From the NCBI RefSeq assembly GCF_001513955.1, contig NZ_KQ948146.1:616682-680681 (forward strand): a DNA stretch of 64,000 bases. The letters run 5' to 3'. Shown here one piece after another: positions 8,121 through 16,483 of the stretch (positions within the stretch are counted from its first letter, which is position 1; every line of letters begins with the position of its first letter). This stretch comes from Streptomyces pseudovenezuelae (GTDB lineage Bacteria; Actinomycetota; Actinomycetes; Streptomycetales; Streptomycetaceae). The notes under the pieces are model-generated. The model was not told the DNA's origin. It saw nothing but the letters and a program-made list of their open reading frames with translations, and did not search any database. The translations under genes and the position numbers were made by a program.

Positions 8121-9995
8121 ATGAGCGCCACCATCCGTCTGACCGTCGCCCAAGCCCTGGTGCGCTTCCTGTCCGTCCAGTACACGGAACGGGACGGCGT
8201 GCGGCACCGGCTGATCGCCGGCACCTGGGGCATCTTCGGCCATGGCAACGTGGCGGGTGTCGGGCAGGCCCTCCTGGAGGCGGGCGAGGACGCGATGCCC
8301 TTCCACCAGGGCCGCAACGAGCAGGCGATGGTCCACGCGGCCGTCGGCCACGCCCGCCAGCTCAACCGCCTCTCCGCCCAGGCGGTCACCACGTCGATCG
8401 GCCCGGGCGCCACGAACCTGGTCACCGGCGCGGCCCTGGCGACGATCAACCGCCTCCCGGTCCTGCTCCTGCCCGGCGACTACTTCGCCACCCGCGCCGC
8501 GGACCCGCTCCTCCAGCAGCTGGAGCACCCCACCGAGGCGGACGTGTCGGTGAACGACACCCTGCGCCCGGTCTCCCGCTACTTCGACCGCGTCCAGCGC
8601 CCCGAGGCGCTCATCCCGTCGGCCCTGCAGGCCATGCGCGTCCTGTCGGACCCGGCCGAGACCGGCGCGGTCACCCTCGCCCTCCCCCAGGACGTGCAGG
8701 CCGAGGCGTACGACTGGCCGCAGGAGTTCCTCGCCGAGCGGGTGTGGCGGGTACGGCGGCCCGTGCCGGACCCGGTGGAGCTGGCGGAGGCCGTGAACGC
8801 GATCCGGTCCTCGCAGCGGCCGCTGATCGTCGCGGGCGGCGGAGTCCACCACAGCGAGGCCGAGGAGGCGCTGAAGGCGCTGGTGGACGCCACCGGCATC
8901 CCGGTCGCCTCCACCCAGGCGGGCAAGGGCGCCCTGCGCCACGACCACCCCGCCGACGTGGGCGGCATCGGCCACACCGGCACGGCGGTGGCCGACGACC
9001 TCGCGCGCACCGCGGACCTGGTCATCGGCGTGGGCACCCGCTACTCCGACTTCACCACGGCCTCCGGCACCCTCTTCCAGAACCCGGACGTGCGCTTCCT
9101 CAACCTCAACATCACCGCATTCGACGCCCACAAGCTGGCCGCGCGGACGGTCGTGTGCGACGCGCGGGCGGGTCTGGAGGCACTGGCGTCGGCGCTGGCG
9201 GGCCACCGCGTGGACCCGGCGTACGAGGCCGCCTACGGCACCGGCAAGGAGCGCTGGGACGAGGTGGTGGACCGGGCCTACCGCGCCGCCGACGAGAGCG
9301 CCGTACCGACCCAGACCCAGCTGCTCGGCGCGCTGGACGCGGTCGTGGGCGACGAGGACGTGGTGATCAACGCGGCGGGCTCGCTCCCCGGTGACCTGCA
9401 CAAGCTGTGGCGGGCCCGCGGTCCGCGCCAGTACCACCTGGAGTACGGCTACTCCTGCATGGGGTACGAGATCCCCGCGGCCATCGGCGTCCAGCAGGCG
9501 ACCCCGGACACCCCGGTGTGGGCGCTGGTCGGCGACGGCACGTATCTGATGATGCCGACGGAGCTGGTCACCGCGGTCCAGGAGGGCCTGCCGATCAACC
9601 TGGTCCTCATCCAGAACCACGGCTACGCCTCCATCGGGGGCCTGTCGGAGTCGGTGGGCGGCGAGCGCTTCGGCACGGCCTACCGCTACCGGGCCGCCGA
9701 CGGCACCTTCAGCGGGGCCCCGCTCCCGGTCGACCTGGCCGCCAACGCGGCGAGCCTCGGCATGGACGTCCTGCGCGCCAAGACCGTCCGGGAGCTGCGC
9801 GAGGCGCTGGCCACGGCCCGCGCCTCGGACCGCCCGACCTGCGTCTACGTCGAGACCGACACCGCGACCGCGACCGCTCCCCCGGCGGAGGCCTGGTGGG
9901 ACGTGCCGGTGGCGGAGACGGCCTCGCGCGAGGCCGCCGTCAGGGCGCGGACGGAGTACGACCGCCAGACGGCCGCCCGCCGCACCCACCTCTGA
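8121..9995 (+). CDS. iolD: 3D-(3,5/4)-trihydroxycyclohexane-1,2-dione hydrolase, IolD
   Basis: 624 residues, a thiamine-diphosphate enzyme of the acetolactate-synthase superfamily. It opens with the family sequence TVAQALVRFLSVQYTERDG; the catalytic-Glu region is GRNEQAMVHAAVGHARQ, the middle domain has LIVAGGGVHHSEA, and the ThDP/Mg motif is LVGDGTYLMMPTELVTAVQEGLPINLVLIQNHGYASIGG. This length and the 'YTERDG' start are specific to IolD rather than IlvB. It hydrolytically opens the inositol-derived ring to 5-deoxyglucuronate. GGAGAAG precedes the ATG. It lies between the IolC-like kinase and the GntR gene in the same direction. No iolB or iolA (mmsA) is seen in the window. Confidence 0.95.
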   Translation: MSATIRLTVAQALVRFLSVQYTERDGVRHRLIAGTWGIFGHGNVAGVGQALLEAGEDAMPFHQGRNEQAMVHAAVGHARQLNRLSAQAVTTSIGPGATNLVTGAALATINRLPVLLLPGDYFATRAADPLLQQLEHPTEADVSVNDTLRPVSRYFDRVQRPEALIPSALQAMRVLSDPAETGAVTLALPQDVQAEAYDWPQEFLAERVWRVRRPVPDPVELAEAVNAIRSSQRPLIVAGGGVHHSEAEEALKALVDATGIPVASTQAGKGALRHDHPADVGGIGHTGTAVADDLARTADLVIGVGTRYSDFTTASGTLFQNPDVRFLNLNITAFDAHKLAARTVVCDARAGLEALASALAGHRVDPAYEAAYGTGKERWDEVVDRAYRAADESAVPTQTQLLGALDAVVGDEDVVINAAGSLPGDLHKLWRARGPRQYHLEYGYSCMGYEIPAAIGVQQATPDTPVWALVGDGTYLMMPTELVTAVQEGLPINLVLIQNHGYASIGGLSESVGGERFGTAYRYRAADGTFSGAPLPVDLAANAASLGMDVLRAKTVRELREALATARASDRPTCVYVETDTATATAPPAEAWWDVPVAETASREAAVRARTEYDRQTAARRTHL

Positions 9996-10023
9996 TCACC
10001 CGGCCCTTCGAGGGAGGTTCCCC

Positions 10024-10809
10024 ATGGCGAAGCCCGGCGACACGTCACGTGCCTCGACCGCGCCCGCGCTGGACTGCCTGGACTTCGCCCTGGACCGGGG
10101 CAGTCCGGTGCCGCTGTACTACCAGCTCGCCCAGCAGCTGGAGGCGGCCATCGAACACGGCGCGCTCGCCCCGGGAAACCTCCTGGGCAACGAGATCGAC
10201 CTCTCGATCCGCCTCGGCCTGTCCCGCCCGACCGTCCGCCAGGCCATCCAGACCCTGGTGGAGAAGGGCCTGCTGGTCCGCCGGCGCGGGGTGGGCACGC
10301 AGGTGGTGCACAGCCAGGTCAAGCGCCCCCTGGAACTCAGCAGCCTCTACGACGACCTGGAGGCGGCCGGGCAGGGGCCGGCCACCCGGGTGGTGCGCAA
10401 CGAGACCGTGCCGGCCTCCCCCGACGTGGCCGCCGCGCTCTCCCTCCCTGAGGGCAGCCCGGTCACGGTGCTGGAACGCCTGCGCCTGACCCACGGACAA
10501 CCGGTGGCGCTCCTGTGCAACCACCTGCCCACCGACCTCCTCGACCTCGGCACCGACCGCCTGGAGTCCACCGGCCTGTACCGCATGCTGCGCTCCGCGG
10601 GTGTCACCCTGCACAGTGCCCGCCAGACCATCGGTGCCCGCTCCGCCACCGCCGAGGAGGCCGCCCGCCTCGACGAACAGGAGGGCGCGGCGGTCCTGAC
10701 CATGCAGCGCACGGCGTTCGACGACACGGGCCGCCCGGTGGAGTTCGGCAGCCACATCTACCGGGCGTCGCGGTACGCGTTCGACTTCCAGTTGCTGGTC
10801 AGGCCGTGA
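10024..10809 (+). CDS. GntR/HutC-family transcriptional regulator with UTRA domain
   Basis: 261 residues. The N-terminal winged helix reads VPLYYQLAQQLEAAIEHGALAPGNLLGNEIDLSIRLGLSRPTVRQAIQTLVEKGLLVRRRGVGTQVV (shown here as the region ~25-92, typical GntR HTH), followed by a UTRA effector domain (PATRVVRNETVPA, VTVLERLRLTHGQPVALLCNHLP, ending HIYRASRYAFDFQLLV). UTRA domains bind small effectors such as sugars or sugar phosphates. It follows iolD after 28 bp with ribosome site GGGAGG, so it is probably cotranscribed and is the natural candidate for control of the inositol operons. Its last 11 bp overlap the end of the convergent GH15 gene. Confidence 0.9.
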   Translation: MAKPGDTSRASTAPALDCLDFALDRGSPVPLYYQLAQQLEAAIEHGALAPGNLLGNEIDLSIRLGLSRPTVRQAIQTLVEKGLLVRRRGVGTQVVHSQVKRPLELSSLYDDLEAAGQGPATRVVRNETVPASPDVAAALSLPEGSPVTVLERLRLTHGQPVALLCNHLPTDLLDLGTDRLESTGLYRMLRSAGVTLHSARQTIGARSATAEEAARLDEQEGAAVLTMQRTAFDDTGRPVEFGSHIYRASRYAFDFQLLVRP

Positions 10810-12601
10810 GGGGGCCGGCCGAGCGGGACAGCGCGAACGCCGTCTCGACCAGGGCCACGTGACTGAAGGCCTGGGGCGTGTTGCCCAGCTGGCGGCCGGT
10901 GTCGGGGTCCCACTGCTCCGAGAGGAGCCCGAGGTCGTTGCGGACGGCGAGGACCCGCTCGAAGACCTCATGGGCCTGCCCGGGGTGACCGGTCTCGGCG
11001 AGGGCGTGGGCGTACCACAGGGAGCAGGCCAGGAAGGCGCCCTCGGACCCGGGCATCCCGTCCACGGCGTGGACGCCGGCGCCGTTCGTGGCGTAGCGCC
11101 GCAGGAACCCGCCGTAACCCAGCCCCCGCATGGCGCGGACGGTGCCGCGGACCCGCTCGTCGTCGTCGGGCAGGAAGCCGAGCCGGGGTATGAGCAGGGC
11201 CGAGGCGTCCAGGGTGGAGGAGCCGTAGGACTGGACGAAGGAGTGCCGGGACCCGTCCCAGCCCTCCCGGCAGACCTCCCGGTGCACCTCGTCCCGCATC
11301 GTCCGCCACTGGGCCGAGGACCCGTTGCGTCCCAGCAGTTCGCCCATCCGCACGGCGCGGTCGGCGGCCACCCACGCCATCACCTTGGAGTGCACGAACT
11401 GCCGGCGTGGTCCGCGCACCTGCCACAGCCCCTGGTCGGGCTCGCGCCAGTGCCGGCACAGGAAGCTCATCAACGCCTCGACGAGCGCCCAGACATGACC
11501 CGGCATGGGAATGCCCGCCCGCAGCGACAGCCAGAGGGTGTCCAGTACCTCGCCGTACACGTCGAGCTGGAACTGACCCGTCGCCGAGCTCCCGAACCGC
11601 ACCGGCCGGGACCCCTCGTAGCCGGCCAGCCAGGGTGCCTCGGTCTCCGGCAGCAGGCGCTGCCCGCGGACGCCGTACACCGTCTGGAGGTCCGCCGGGT
11701 CCCCGGCGACGGCCCGCACGAGCCAGTCCAGCCAGGCCGCGGCCTCGTCCCGGTAGCCGCTGCGCAACAGGCAGGACAGCGTGAGCGTGGAGTCCCGCAG
11801 CCAGCAGAACCGGTGGTCCCAGTTGCGCTCGCCGCCGATCAGGCCGGGCAGTGAGGTGGTGGCCGCGGCGACGACACCTCCGGTGGGCGCGTAGGTGAGC
11901 GCCTTGAGCGTGATCAGGGACCGTACGACGGCCTCCCGCCACGGCCCCTCGTAACGGCACTGGGCGGCCCAGCCCCGCCAGTCGTCGACGGCGGCCTTGA
12001 GGACCGTCTCGACGGGTACGGCCAGGGGGGCCGGCGGGTCCGGCAGGTGCGAGGGCGCCCACACCAGGGTGAGCGACAGCCGGTGACCGGCCGGGACGGT
12101 GACCTCCCAGTCGACCGTGTTCGTCCCCCGGGACACCCGCACCGGGCCGTCCGCGCCGAGCCAGAGGGCGTCCGGCCCGGCGACCGCGACGGTGCAGGCG
12201 CCGGTGTCCCTGACCCACGGGACGACCCGGCCCTGGTGGAACCTGGGCCGCAGTTCGCTGCGCAGGGTCACGGCACCCGAGATCCCCTCGATCACGCGCA
12301 CCAGGCTGGGCAGCTGGGTCCGGGGCGGCATGAAGTCGGTGACCCGCACCTCGCCCGCCGGCGTCTCCCACCAGGAGTCCAGCACCAACGTGCCGGGCCG
12401 GTAGGCCCGCCGGGTGCAGCGTCCGCCGGTGACGGGGGCCAGCCGCCAGAAGCCGTTGTCCGCGGTGCCCAGGAGCGCGGCGAGACAGGCCGGGGAGTCG
12501 AAGCGGGGCAGGCACAGCCAGTCGACGGAGCCGTCCCTGCCGACCATGGCGGCGGTCTCCAGGTCGCCGAGGAGCGCGTAGTCCTCGATGCGGGCGTTCA
12601 T
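10799..12601 (-). CDS. GH15-family glycoside hydrolase (trehalase/glucoamylase-like)
   Basis: 600 residues. The start ARIEDYALLGDLETAAMVGRDGSVDWLCLPRFDSPACLA and later LIGGERNWDHRFCWLRDSTLTL, GQFQLDVYGEVLDTLWL, and the C-terminal EGAFLACSLWYAHALAETGH are the signatures of the actinobacterial GH15 group that includes mycobacterial trehalase as well as glucoamylase-like enzymes. The two Glu-bearing segments (SVDWLC...WLRDST and MPGSEGAFLAC) fit the (alpha/alpha)6 barrel. There is no signal peptide, so it acts in the cytoplasm. Its ATG overlaps the stop of the preceding epimerase-like gene (ATGA), placing it as last gene of the polysaccharide operon that starts at 16.38 kb. Substrate (trehalose, maltodextrin or a polymer precursor) is not decided by sequence. 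Confidence 0.88.
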   Translation of the reverse strand: MNARIEDYALLGDLETAAMVGRDGSVDWLCLPRFDSPACLAALLGTADNGFWRLAPVTGGRCTRRAYRPGTLVLDSWWETPAGEVRVTDFMPPRTQLPSLVRVIEGISGAVTLRSELRPRFHQGRVVPWVRDTGACTVAVAGPDALWLGADGPVRVSRGTNTVDWEVTVPAGHRLSLTLVWAPSHLPDPPAPLAVPVETVLKAAVDDWRGWAAQCRYEGPWREAVVRSLITLKALTYAPTGGVVAAATTSLPGLIGGERNWDHRFCWLRDSTLTLSCLLRSGYRDEAAAWLDWLVRAVAGDPADLQTVYGVRGQRLLPETEAPWLAGYEGSRPVRFGSSATGQFQLDVYGEVLDTLWLSLRAGIPMPGHVWALVEALMSFLCRHWREPDQGLWQVRGPRRQFVHSKVMAWVAADRAVRMGELLGRNGSSAQWRTMRDEVHREVCREGWDGSRHSFVQSYGSSTLDASALLIPRLGFLPDDDERVRGTVRAMRGLGYGGFLRRYATNGAGVHAVDGMPGSEGAFLACSLWYAHALAETGHPGQAHEVFERVLAVRNDLGLLSEQWDPDTGRQLGNTPQAFSHVALVETAFALSRSAGPLTA

Positions 12602-13617
12602 GACCGGAGAGGCATCCTCTCGCTCCCCTCGTTCCGTTCGGCCCGCCGCAGCAGCGGTTCCCACCAGGAGCGGTGGCTCCGGTACCAGGCGACGGTCTCG
12701 GTGAGGCCGGTGACCAGGTCCCGGCGCGGAGCGAAGCCGAGTTCGTCACGGATCTTGCTGAAGTCGACCGAGCAGCGCCGGTCGTGGACCTCGTGGTCGG
12801 CCCCGAACCCGACCATGCCCCAGTCGGCGTCGCAGGTGCGCAGCAGCACGCGGGTCAGCTCCCGGACGGACCGTTCGCTGCCCGCACCGATGTTGTAGAC
12901 CTCGCCGGGGCGGCCGAGGGTCCGGACGAGTTCGATGCCGCGGACATGGTCGTCGACGTGGAGCCAGTCACGGACGTCGTGCCCGCCGCCGCGCAGGACG
13001 ACCGGTCTGCCTTCCAGCAGCAGGCTGATGAACAGCGGGACGACCCGCTCGGGGAGCTGCCGGGGGCCGTAGGTGGTCGAGCCCCGGGCGACGCGGACGT
13101 CGAGGCCGTGGGTGCGGTGCCAGGCCAGCGCGATCAGGTCGGAGGCGGCTTTGGTGGCGGCCCGGGGCGAGTTGGGCCGCAGCGGGTCGGTCTCGGGCCA
13201 GGATCCCGCCCGGATCGAGCCGTACACCTCGTCGGAGGAGATGTGGACGAACCTCTTCGGCCCTTGCCGCAGAGCGGCGTCGACCAGGATCTCGGTGCCG
13301 AGCACATTGGTGCGTACGAGGTCCTCGGCTTCCCGGCCGGACCACGCGGCCCGGCGCTCCGCGGCGAAGTGCACGACCTGGTCGTGGGCCGCGAGCAGTC
13401 CGTCGACGAGGTCCCGGTCGCAGATGTCGCCCGGGACGAAGGCGAAGCGGTCCGAGCGGGGGATGTCGTCGAGGCCGGCCGGGCCGGCGGCGGAGCCGGA
13501 CCTGTCGAGGACGGTCACCGCGATGTCCGGGGGGCCGTCCGGACCGAACAGCATGCGGACGTAGTGCGAGCCGAGGAACCCGGCTCCGCCGGTGACGAGG
13601 ACGCGGGTGGTCGTCAT
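12598..13617 (-). CDS. RmlB-like NAD-dependent nucleotide-sugar epimerase/dehydratase with altered catalytic Tyr
   Basis: 339 residues of the extended SDR family, closest in pattern to dTDP-glucose 4,6-dehydratase: VLVTGGAGFLGSHYV (NAD site), GDICDRDLV, VVHFAAERRAAWS, HISSDEVYGS, TTYGPRQLPERVVPLF, and GGGHDVRDWLHVDDHVRGI. The catalytic Y-x3-K, normally in SPYSASK, reads SPRAATK, so Tyr is Arg (codon CGG, residue 152) while Lys156 remains; the usual SHVDRS segment is also changed. It may therefore not be a working RmlB and could catalyse another step or be a binding protein. The ATG at 13617 is the first start in the conserved domain. It sits in an operon after UDP-glucose dehydrogenase, and its stop overlaps the GH15 start. 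Confidence 0.8.
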   Translation of the reverse strand: MTTTRVLVTGGAGFLGSHYVRMLFGPDGPPDIAVTVLDRSGSAAGPAGLDDIPRSDRFAFVPGDICDRDLVDGLLAAHDQVVHFAAERRAAWSGREAEDLVRTNVLGTEILVDAALRQGPKRFVHISSDEVYGSIRAGSWPETDPLRPNSPRAATKAASDLIALAWHRTHGLDVRVARGSTTYGPRQLPERVVPLFISLLLEGRPVVLRGGGHDVRDWLHVDDHVRGIELVRTLGRPGEVYNIGAGSERSVRELTRVLLRTCDADWGMVGFGADHEVHDRRCSVDFSKIRDELGFAPRRDLVTGLTETVAWYRSHRSWWEPLLRRAERNEGSERMPLRS

Positions 13618-13706
13618 GACGGAATCCGCGCCGTGGCGTCGTCCCGGGGCGCCGGACGGGGACCGGCAGGGGTGAGAGTGCGCATGGTTGTCCCGCCTTG
13701 TCGCTG

Positions 13707-15020
13707 TCAGCCGAGCCTGGGGCGGCCCGGGGCGTACAGACGCCAGCCCGCCGCGCGCCAGGCCTTCGGGTCGAGGGTGTGGCGGGCGTCGACGATCACC
13801 GGGGTGCGCACGACGCGGGCCAGGGCCGCCGGGTCGAGCTCCCGGTACTGGGGCCACTCGGTGAGGTGCAGCACCACGTCGGCCCGGTCGCATGTCTTGG
13901 TCACGTCCGGCGCGAACTGCAGGGCCGGGTGGGCGGCGCGGGCGTTGTCGGCCGCCTCGGGGTCGTGGACGCGTACCTGGGCGCCCCGGACGCGTACGGC
14001 TTCGGCGACGGCGAGTGCGGGCGAGTCCCGGACGTCGTCGCTGCCGGGTTTGAAGGACGCCCCGAGGACGGCGACCCGACGGCCCGCGAACGATCCGCCG
14101 ACCAGCCGCTCGGCGAGCTCGGCCGTCCGGCGCCGCTGCCGTGTGTTGATCTCGTCGATCTGGCGGAGGAAGGCCACCGACTCGCCGAGCCCCAGTTCCT
14201 CGGCGCGGGCGGCGAAGGCCCTGATGTCCTTGGGCAGACAGCTGCCGCCGAACCCGAGGCCGGGGTTCAGGGAGCCCGGGCCGATGCGGGGGTCGGCGCC
14301 CATGGCCTCGGCCAGGGTCAGGACGTCGGCGCCGGTGGCGTCGCAGATCTCCGCCATGGCGTTGATGAAGGAGACCTTGGTGGCGAGGAAGGAGTTCGAG
14401 GCGAGTTTGACCAGTTCGGCGGTGGTGGGGTCGGTGACGATGAAGGGTGTGCCGACCGCTGTCAGGGGCGCGTAGACCTCCCGCAGCCGTGCTTCGGCGC
14501 GTGCCGTGGGGACGCCCGCCACGATGCGTTCCGGGCGCGTCGTGTCCTGGACCGCGCGGCCCTCGCGCAGGAACTCCGGGTTCCAGGCGACGTCGGCGGC
14601 GGAGCCGAGCCGGTCGGCCAGCCGCTGTGCCGTACCGACCGGCACGGTGGACTTGCCGACCAGGACCGTGCCGTCCGCGCCGGCCGGCAGGTGGGCGGCC
14701 AGCCCGGTGACGGCGGCTTCGACATGGCGCAGGTCGGCCGCGTCGGAGCCGGGCCGTGGTGGGGTGCCGACGCAGACGAAGTGCGTGGTGGCGAACCGGG
14801 CGGCCTCCGCCGTCGAGGTGGTGAAGCGCAACCGGCCGGCGTCCACGGTGCGTTTGATCATCCCGGCGAGACCGGGTTCGTAGAACGGCGTACGGCCGGC
14901 GGTGAGCGCGGCGATCCGGGCCGGGTCGATGTCCACGCCGAGGACCTGGTGACCGATGTCCGCCATGCAGGCGGCGTGGACGGCTCCCACGTATCCGGTG
15001 CCGATGACGGTGAGGCGCAT
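13707..15020 (-). CDS. ugd: UDP-glucose 6-dehydrogenase
   Basis: 437 residues. N-terminal NAD domain MRLTVIGTGYVGAVHAACMAD; central domain with FVCVGTPP, GKSTVPVGTAQRL, EFLREGRAVQDT; the catalytic Cys in NPGLGFGGSCLPKDIRAF; and C-terminal UDP-binding domain with GASFKPGSDDVRDSPAL and a conserved VVLHLTEWPQY. It oxidises UDP-glucose to UDP-glucuronate using two NAD. All key residues are present and the length is standard for bacterial Ugd. It lies second in the operon after a GT4 glycosyltransferase (44-bp gap), so the polymer made by this cluster probably contains glucuronic acid or a sugar derived from it. Confidence 0.95.
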   Translation of the reverse strand: MRLTVIGTGYVGAVHAACMADIGHQVLGVDIDPARIAALTAGRTPFYEPGLAGMIKRTVDAGRLRFTTSTAEAARFATTHFVCVGTPPRPGSDAADLRHVEAAVTGLAAHLPAGADGTVLVGKSTVPVGTAQRLADRLGSAADVAWNPEFLREGRAVQDTTRPERIVAGVPTARAEARLREVYAPLTAVGTPFIVTDPTTAELVKLASNSFLATKVSFINAMAEICDATGADVLTLAEAMGADPRIGPGSLNPGLGFGGSCLPKDIRAFAARAEELGLGESVAFLRQIDEINTRQRRRTAELAERLVGGSFAGRRVAVLGASFKPGSDDVRDSPALAVAEAVRVRGAQVRVHDPEAADNARAAHPALQFAPDVTKTCDRADVVLHLTEWPQYRELDPAALARVVRTPVIVDARHTLDPKAWRAAGWRLYAPGRPRLG

Positions 15021-15064
15021 GTCGATCTCCCAGGGCGGGTGGCGCGAGTGGGGGGCGGCCCGGG

Positions 15065-16333
15065 TCACGGACCGGGGGCCGGGCCGGGTGGGGGCAGACC
15101 CAGCAGCTCGCGGTAGCAGGCGTCGAGGGCGGCGCACATGGCCTGCGGGCCGAAGCCACCGCGGACCCGGCGCTGCCCCTGGCGCCCCATCTCGGCGGCC
15201 TGCCGCGGGTGGTCGAGCAGCCAGCGGACGGCCCGGGCGGCGCGATCCGGGTCGGCGGGCGGGACGAGCAGTCCCGTGGCGCCGTGCTCCACCAGGTCGG
15301 GTACGCCGTTCACGGCGGTGGCGACGACCGGCCGGGCGGTGGCCAGGGCCTCGGTCAGTGCCCGGCCCAGTCCCTCGTACAGGGAGGTGATCACGAAGAC
15401 GTCGAGTCCTGACACCAGCCAGGAGGCGTCCGTCCGGTGCCCGGTGAGGATCAACTCGACGCCCAGTTCCGCGGCGAGCCGCCGGACGTCCCCCTCCAGC
15501 GGCCCGTCGCCGATCATCACGAAGGCGGTGTCGGGGCACTCGGCCCGCAGCGCGGCGGCCATGCGGACGAAGTCCAGGGGTGCCTTCTGCCTGTCGAGCC
15601 GCCCGACGGTGCCGATGAGGGCCGTGCCGCGCGGTGTTCCGAGCACGCGGCGGGCGAGGGGATCGAAGCGTTCGGGGATGTGCGTCAGCTCGACCGCCGA
15701 CGGTACGACCTCGACGTGCCCCGGTGGGGCGAGGCGCTCCTCGACGGCCTGTTCGGCCACGCGGGGCGCGACGGCGAGGAAGCGGTGGGTGAAGCGGCGT
15801 GTGACGCGTTCGAGGCGGCGGTAGAGCAGCCGCCGGGCGCGGGACTGGTACGGGTGGAAGCTCACGCCGTGGAAGGTGTGCACGACCACCGGAGTGCGGC
15901 TCAGCCGGGCGGCGAGGCGGCCGAGGAAGCCGCCCTTGGCGGAGTGGGTGTGCACGATGGTGAACCGCTCGCCCCTGATCAGGCGCGTCAGCCGCCACAG
16001 CACCACCAGGTCCAGGGGTGTGAGGGTGTGCCGGAATCCCGGTATCTCCACCGTGCGCACCCCGGCCGCCCGGGCCCTCTCCCAGAGGTCACCGCCGGGG
16101 ACTCCGGCGATCCAGACCTCGTACCGGGCGGGGTCCATGCCGAGGGCCGACAGCAGGGTGTTGCCGCCGGCCCCGGCCTGGAGACGGGTGATGACATGGA
16201 GGACCTTGACGCGGGAGAGCGCCGGCAGGGGCGGCAGCTCCGCCACCGGCGCCACCGGCGGGGGCGTCGTCGACCAGTCGAATCCGCTGGCCGGCCGCCC
16301 CGCACCGGGGACCAGCGTCCCGTGCCGCATCAT
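15065..16333 (-). CDS. GT4-family glycosyltransferase
   Basis: 422 residues, GT-B fold. Landmarks: VKVLHVITRLQAGAGGNTLL (acceptor-domain start at residue ~43), TIVHTHSAKGGFLGRLAARL, FHGVSFHPYQS, the donor-site regions IGTVGRLDRQKAPLDFV, VMIGDGPLEGDV, and the EX7E motif in VITSLYEGLGRALTEALATARPVVAT. This is a retaining transferase that adds a sugar from a nucleotide donor on the cytoplasmic face. Donor and acceptor are unknown. It is the first gene of the operon GT4-ugd-epimerase-GH15 and is preceded by the conserved promoter plus palindrome at 16357-16407. An internal ATG lies one codon after the start. Confidence 0.9.
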   Translation of the reverse strand: MMRHGTLVPGAGRPASGFDWSTTPPPVAPVAELPPLPALSRVKVLHVITRLQAGAGGNTLLSALGMDPARYEVWIAGVPGGDLWERARAAGVRTVEIPGFRHTLTPLDLVVLWRLTRLIRGERFTIVHTHSAKGGFLGRLAARLSRTPVVVHTFHGVSFHPYQSRARRLLYRRLERVTRRFTHRFLAVAPRVAEQAVEERLAPPGHVEVVPSAVELTHIPERFDPLARRVLGTPRGTALIGTVGRLDRQKAPLDFVRMAAALRAECPDTAFVMIGDGPLEGDVRRLAAELGVELILTGHRTDASWLVSGLDVFVITSLYEGLGRALTEALATARPVVATAVNGVPDLVEHGATGLLVPPADPDRAARAVRWLLDHPRQAAEMGRQGQRRVRGGFGPQAMCAALDACYRELLGLPPPGPAPGP

Positions 16334-16356
16334 CCGTCACCCCCGGACTAGATACC

Positions 16357-16407
16357 GTATATTTACGACGTATACGTACATCTTACCGATCGGGCGAACC
16401 TGGTCAA
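16357..16407 (-). promoter_or_regulatory. Promoter with overlapping palindromic operator, copy 1
   Basis: Reading on the minus strand: -35 TTGACC (16407-16402), 16-bp spacer, -10 TAAGAT (16385-16380), then immediately an interrupted palindrome at 16379-16357. Plus-strand halves are GTATATTTACG (16357-16367), centre A, and CGTATACGTAC (16369-16379); 8 of 11 positions pair. The palindrome covers the expected start of transcription of the GT4-ugd operon, a classic repressor position. Near-identical sites occur at 21189 and 34543. The methyltransferase gene at 16484 on the plus strand could also be influenced. Confidence 0.7.
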
Positions 16408-16483
16408 TCGGGACAAAAATGCGAGGGGGTGCGTGCTCCGGAGAACCGGAGGCGTCGACGGACGGGCGAGTGGAGGAGCAGCC

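Noticed and set aside
7512..9989. 825-residue open frame antisense to iolC, iolD
   Set aside because: Translation is Arg/Gly/Ala/His-rich with no domain, and the sense strand carries clear enzymes. Long antisense frames are normal in 70%+ GC DNA.
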